21,039 nucleotides of DNA from a virus, in the IMG/VR virus record IMGVR_UViG_3300017714_002760, positions 1 through 21,039 of that record. One strand, given 5' to 3'. Below are positions 20,954 to 21,039 of the stretch, one piece after another (the stretch's first letter is position 1; every line of letters starts with the position of its first letter). The translations under genes were made by a program, and so were the position numbers. The notes under the pieces are model-generated. The model saw only the letters and a program-made list of their open reading frames with translations, was not told the origin of the DNA and did no database searches.

Positions 20954-21039
20954 ATGGCAGTTTACATTGCTAATCTCTCAGTCGATACAGGTGTTGATTT
21001 TCAACATGGGTTTAGTCTAGGAGATAACGACACAGGCAC
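20954..21039 (+). CDS. Start of a further cyanophage virion structural protein (3' end missing)
   Basis: Only the first 28 codons are inside the window. They read MAVYIANLSVDTGVDFQHGFSL and then GDNDTG. The pattern MAVY-[IL]-x-NL-x-[IV]-x-x-G-x-D-F is the usual N-terminus of a group of cyanophage structural proteins of unknown exact role encoded near gp8 and the fibre genes. The gene starts 23 nt after the preceding stop. An in-frame ATG-TAA lies just upstream (20945-20950), so 20954 is the first usable ATG. Length and the rest of the domain content cannot be seen. Confidence 0.7.
   Translation, partial: MAVYIANLSVDTGVDFQHGFSLGDNDTG

Noticed and set aside
1-21039. Diversity-generating retroelement (suspected because of the giant fibre-like proteins)
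   Set aside because: No reverse transcriptase gene and no near-identical template/variable repeat pair was found in the window. The repeats seen are conserved at protein level only.
1-21039. tRNA, CRISPR, insertion sequence or auxiliary metabolic genes
   Set aside because: No cloverleaf-like intergenic sequence, regular direct repeats, transposase motifs or metabolic enzyme signatures were seen. Virtually the whole window is structural coding sequence.

Overview
The window looks like part of the late (virion structural) gene cluster of a T4-like marine cyanomyovirus or a close relative. Evidence: a 524-residue protein with many features of cyanophage T4 gp8-type baseplate wedge proteins, a 2,443-residue protein that opens with a DUF4815-type domain, small cyanophage-type conserved proteins downstream, and an exact T4-type late promoter octamer (TATAAATA) ahead of gp8. 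By eye the DNA is clearly A+T-rich (not computed), which suits phages of Prochlorococcus, Synechococcus or SAR11-type hosts. The sequence does not identify the host.

Layout, all on the + strand and almost without gaps: (1) 1-11625, the 3' part of a giant structural gene already open at base 1 (at least 3,874 residues); (2) a 36-nt gap holding the late promoter, then gp8 at 11662-13236; (3) after 4 nt, the giant DUF4815 gene at 13241-20572; (4) two very small genes joined by ATGA stop/start overlaps, 20569-20772 and 20769-20930, both ending in a probable short coiled coil; (5) from 20954 the start of another structural gene cut by the window edge. There is no gene-free stretch over 36 nt. I found no RNA genes, insertion sequences or CRISPR arrays.

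The genes probably act together in the baseplate and its peripheral fibres. In T4, gp7, gp8 and gp10 form the wedge and are encoded side by side. Here gp8 lies between two giant proteins that occupy the places where T4 has gp7 and gp9/gp10; functional equivalence is inference from position only. The two giants and gp8 share small beta-rich repeat modules (GxGY type; and, between the giants only, HGL/GD, SGA and EIxY/RG types), which suggests module exchange among neighbouring genes. One giant also carries a YHYH-type domain. The other carries a seven-proline run, a duplicated arginine-rich segment and a DxDGDGxxD calcium-binding-like loop.

I see no defence system, enzyme cassette or integrative element. 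The most unusual points are the size and shared modular make-up of the structural proteins, the start-codon hairpin at gp8, and the matched pair of tiny coiled-coil proteins.
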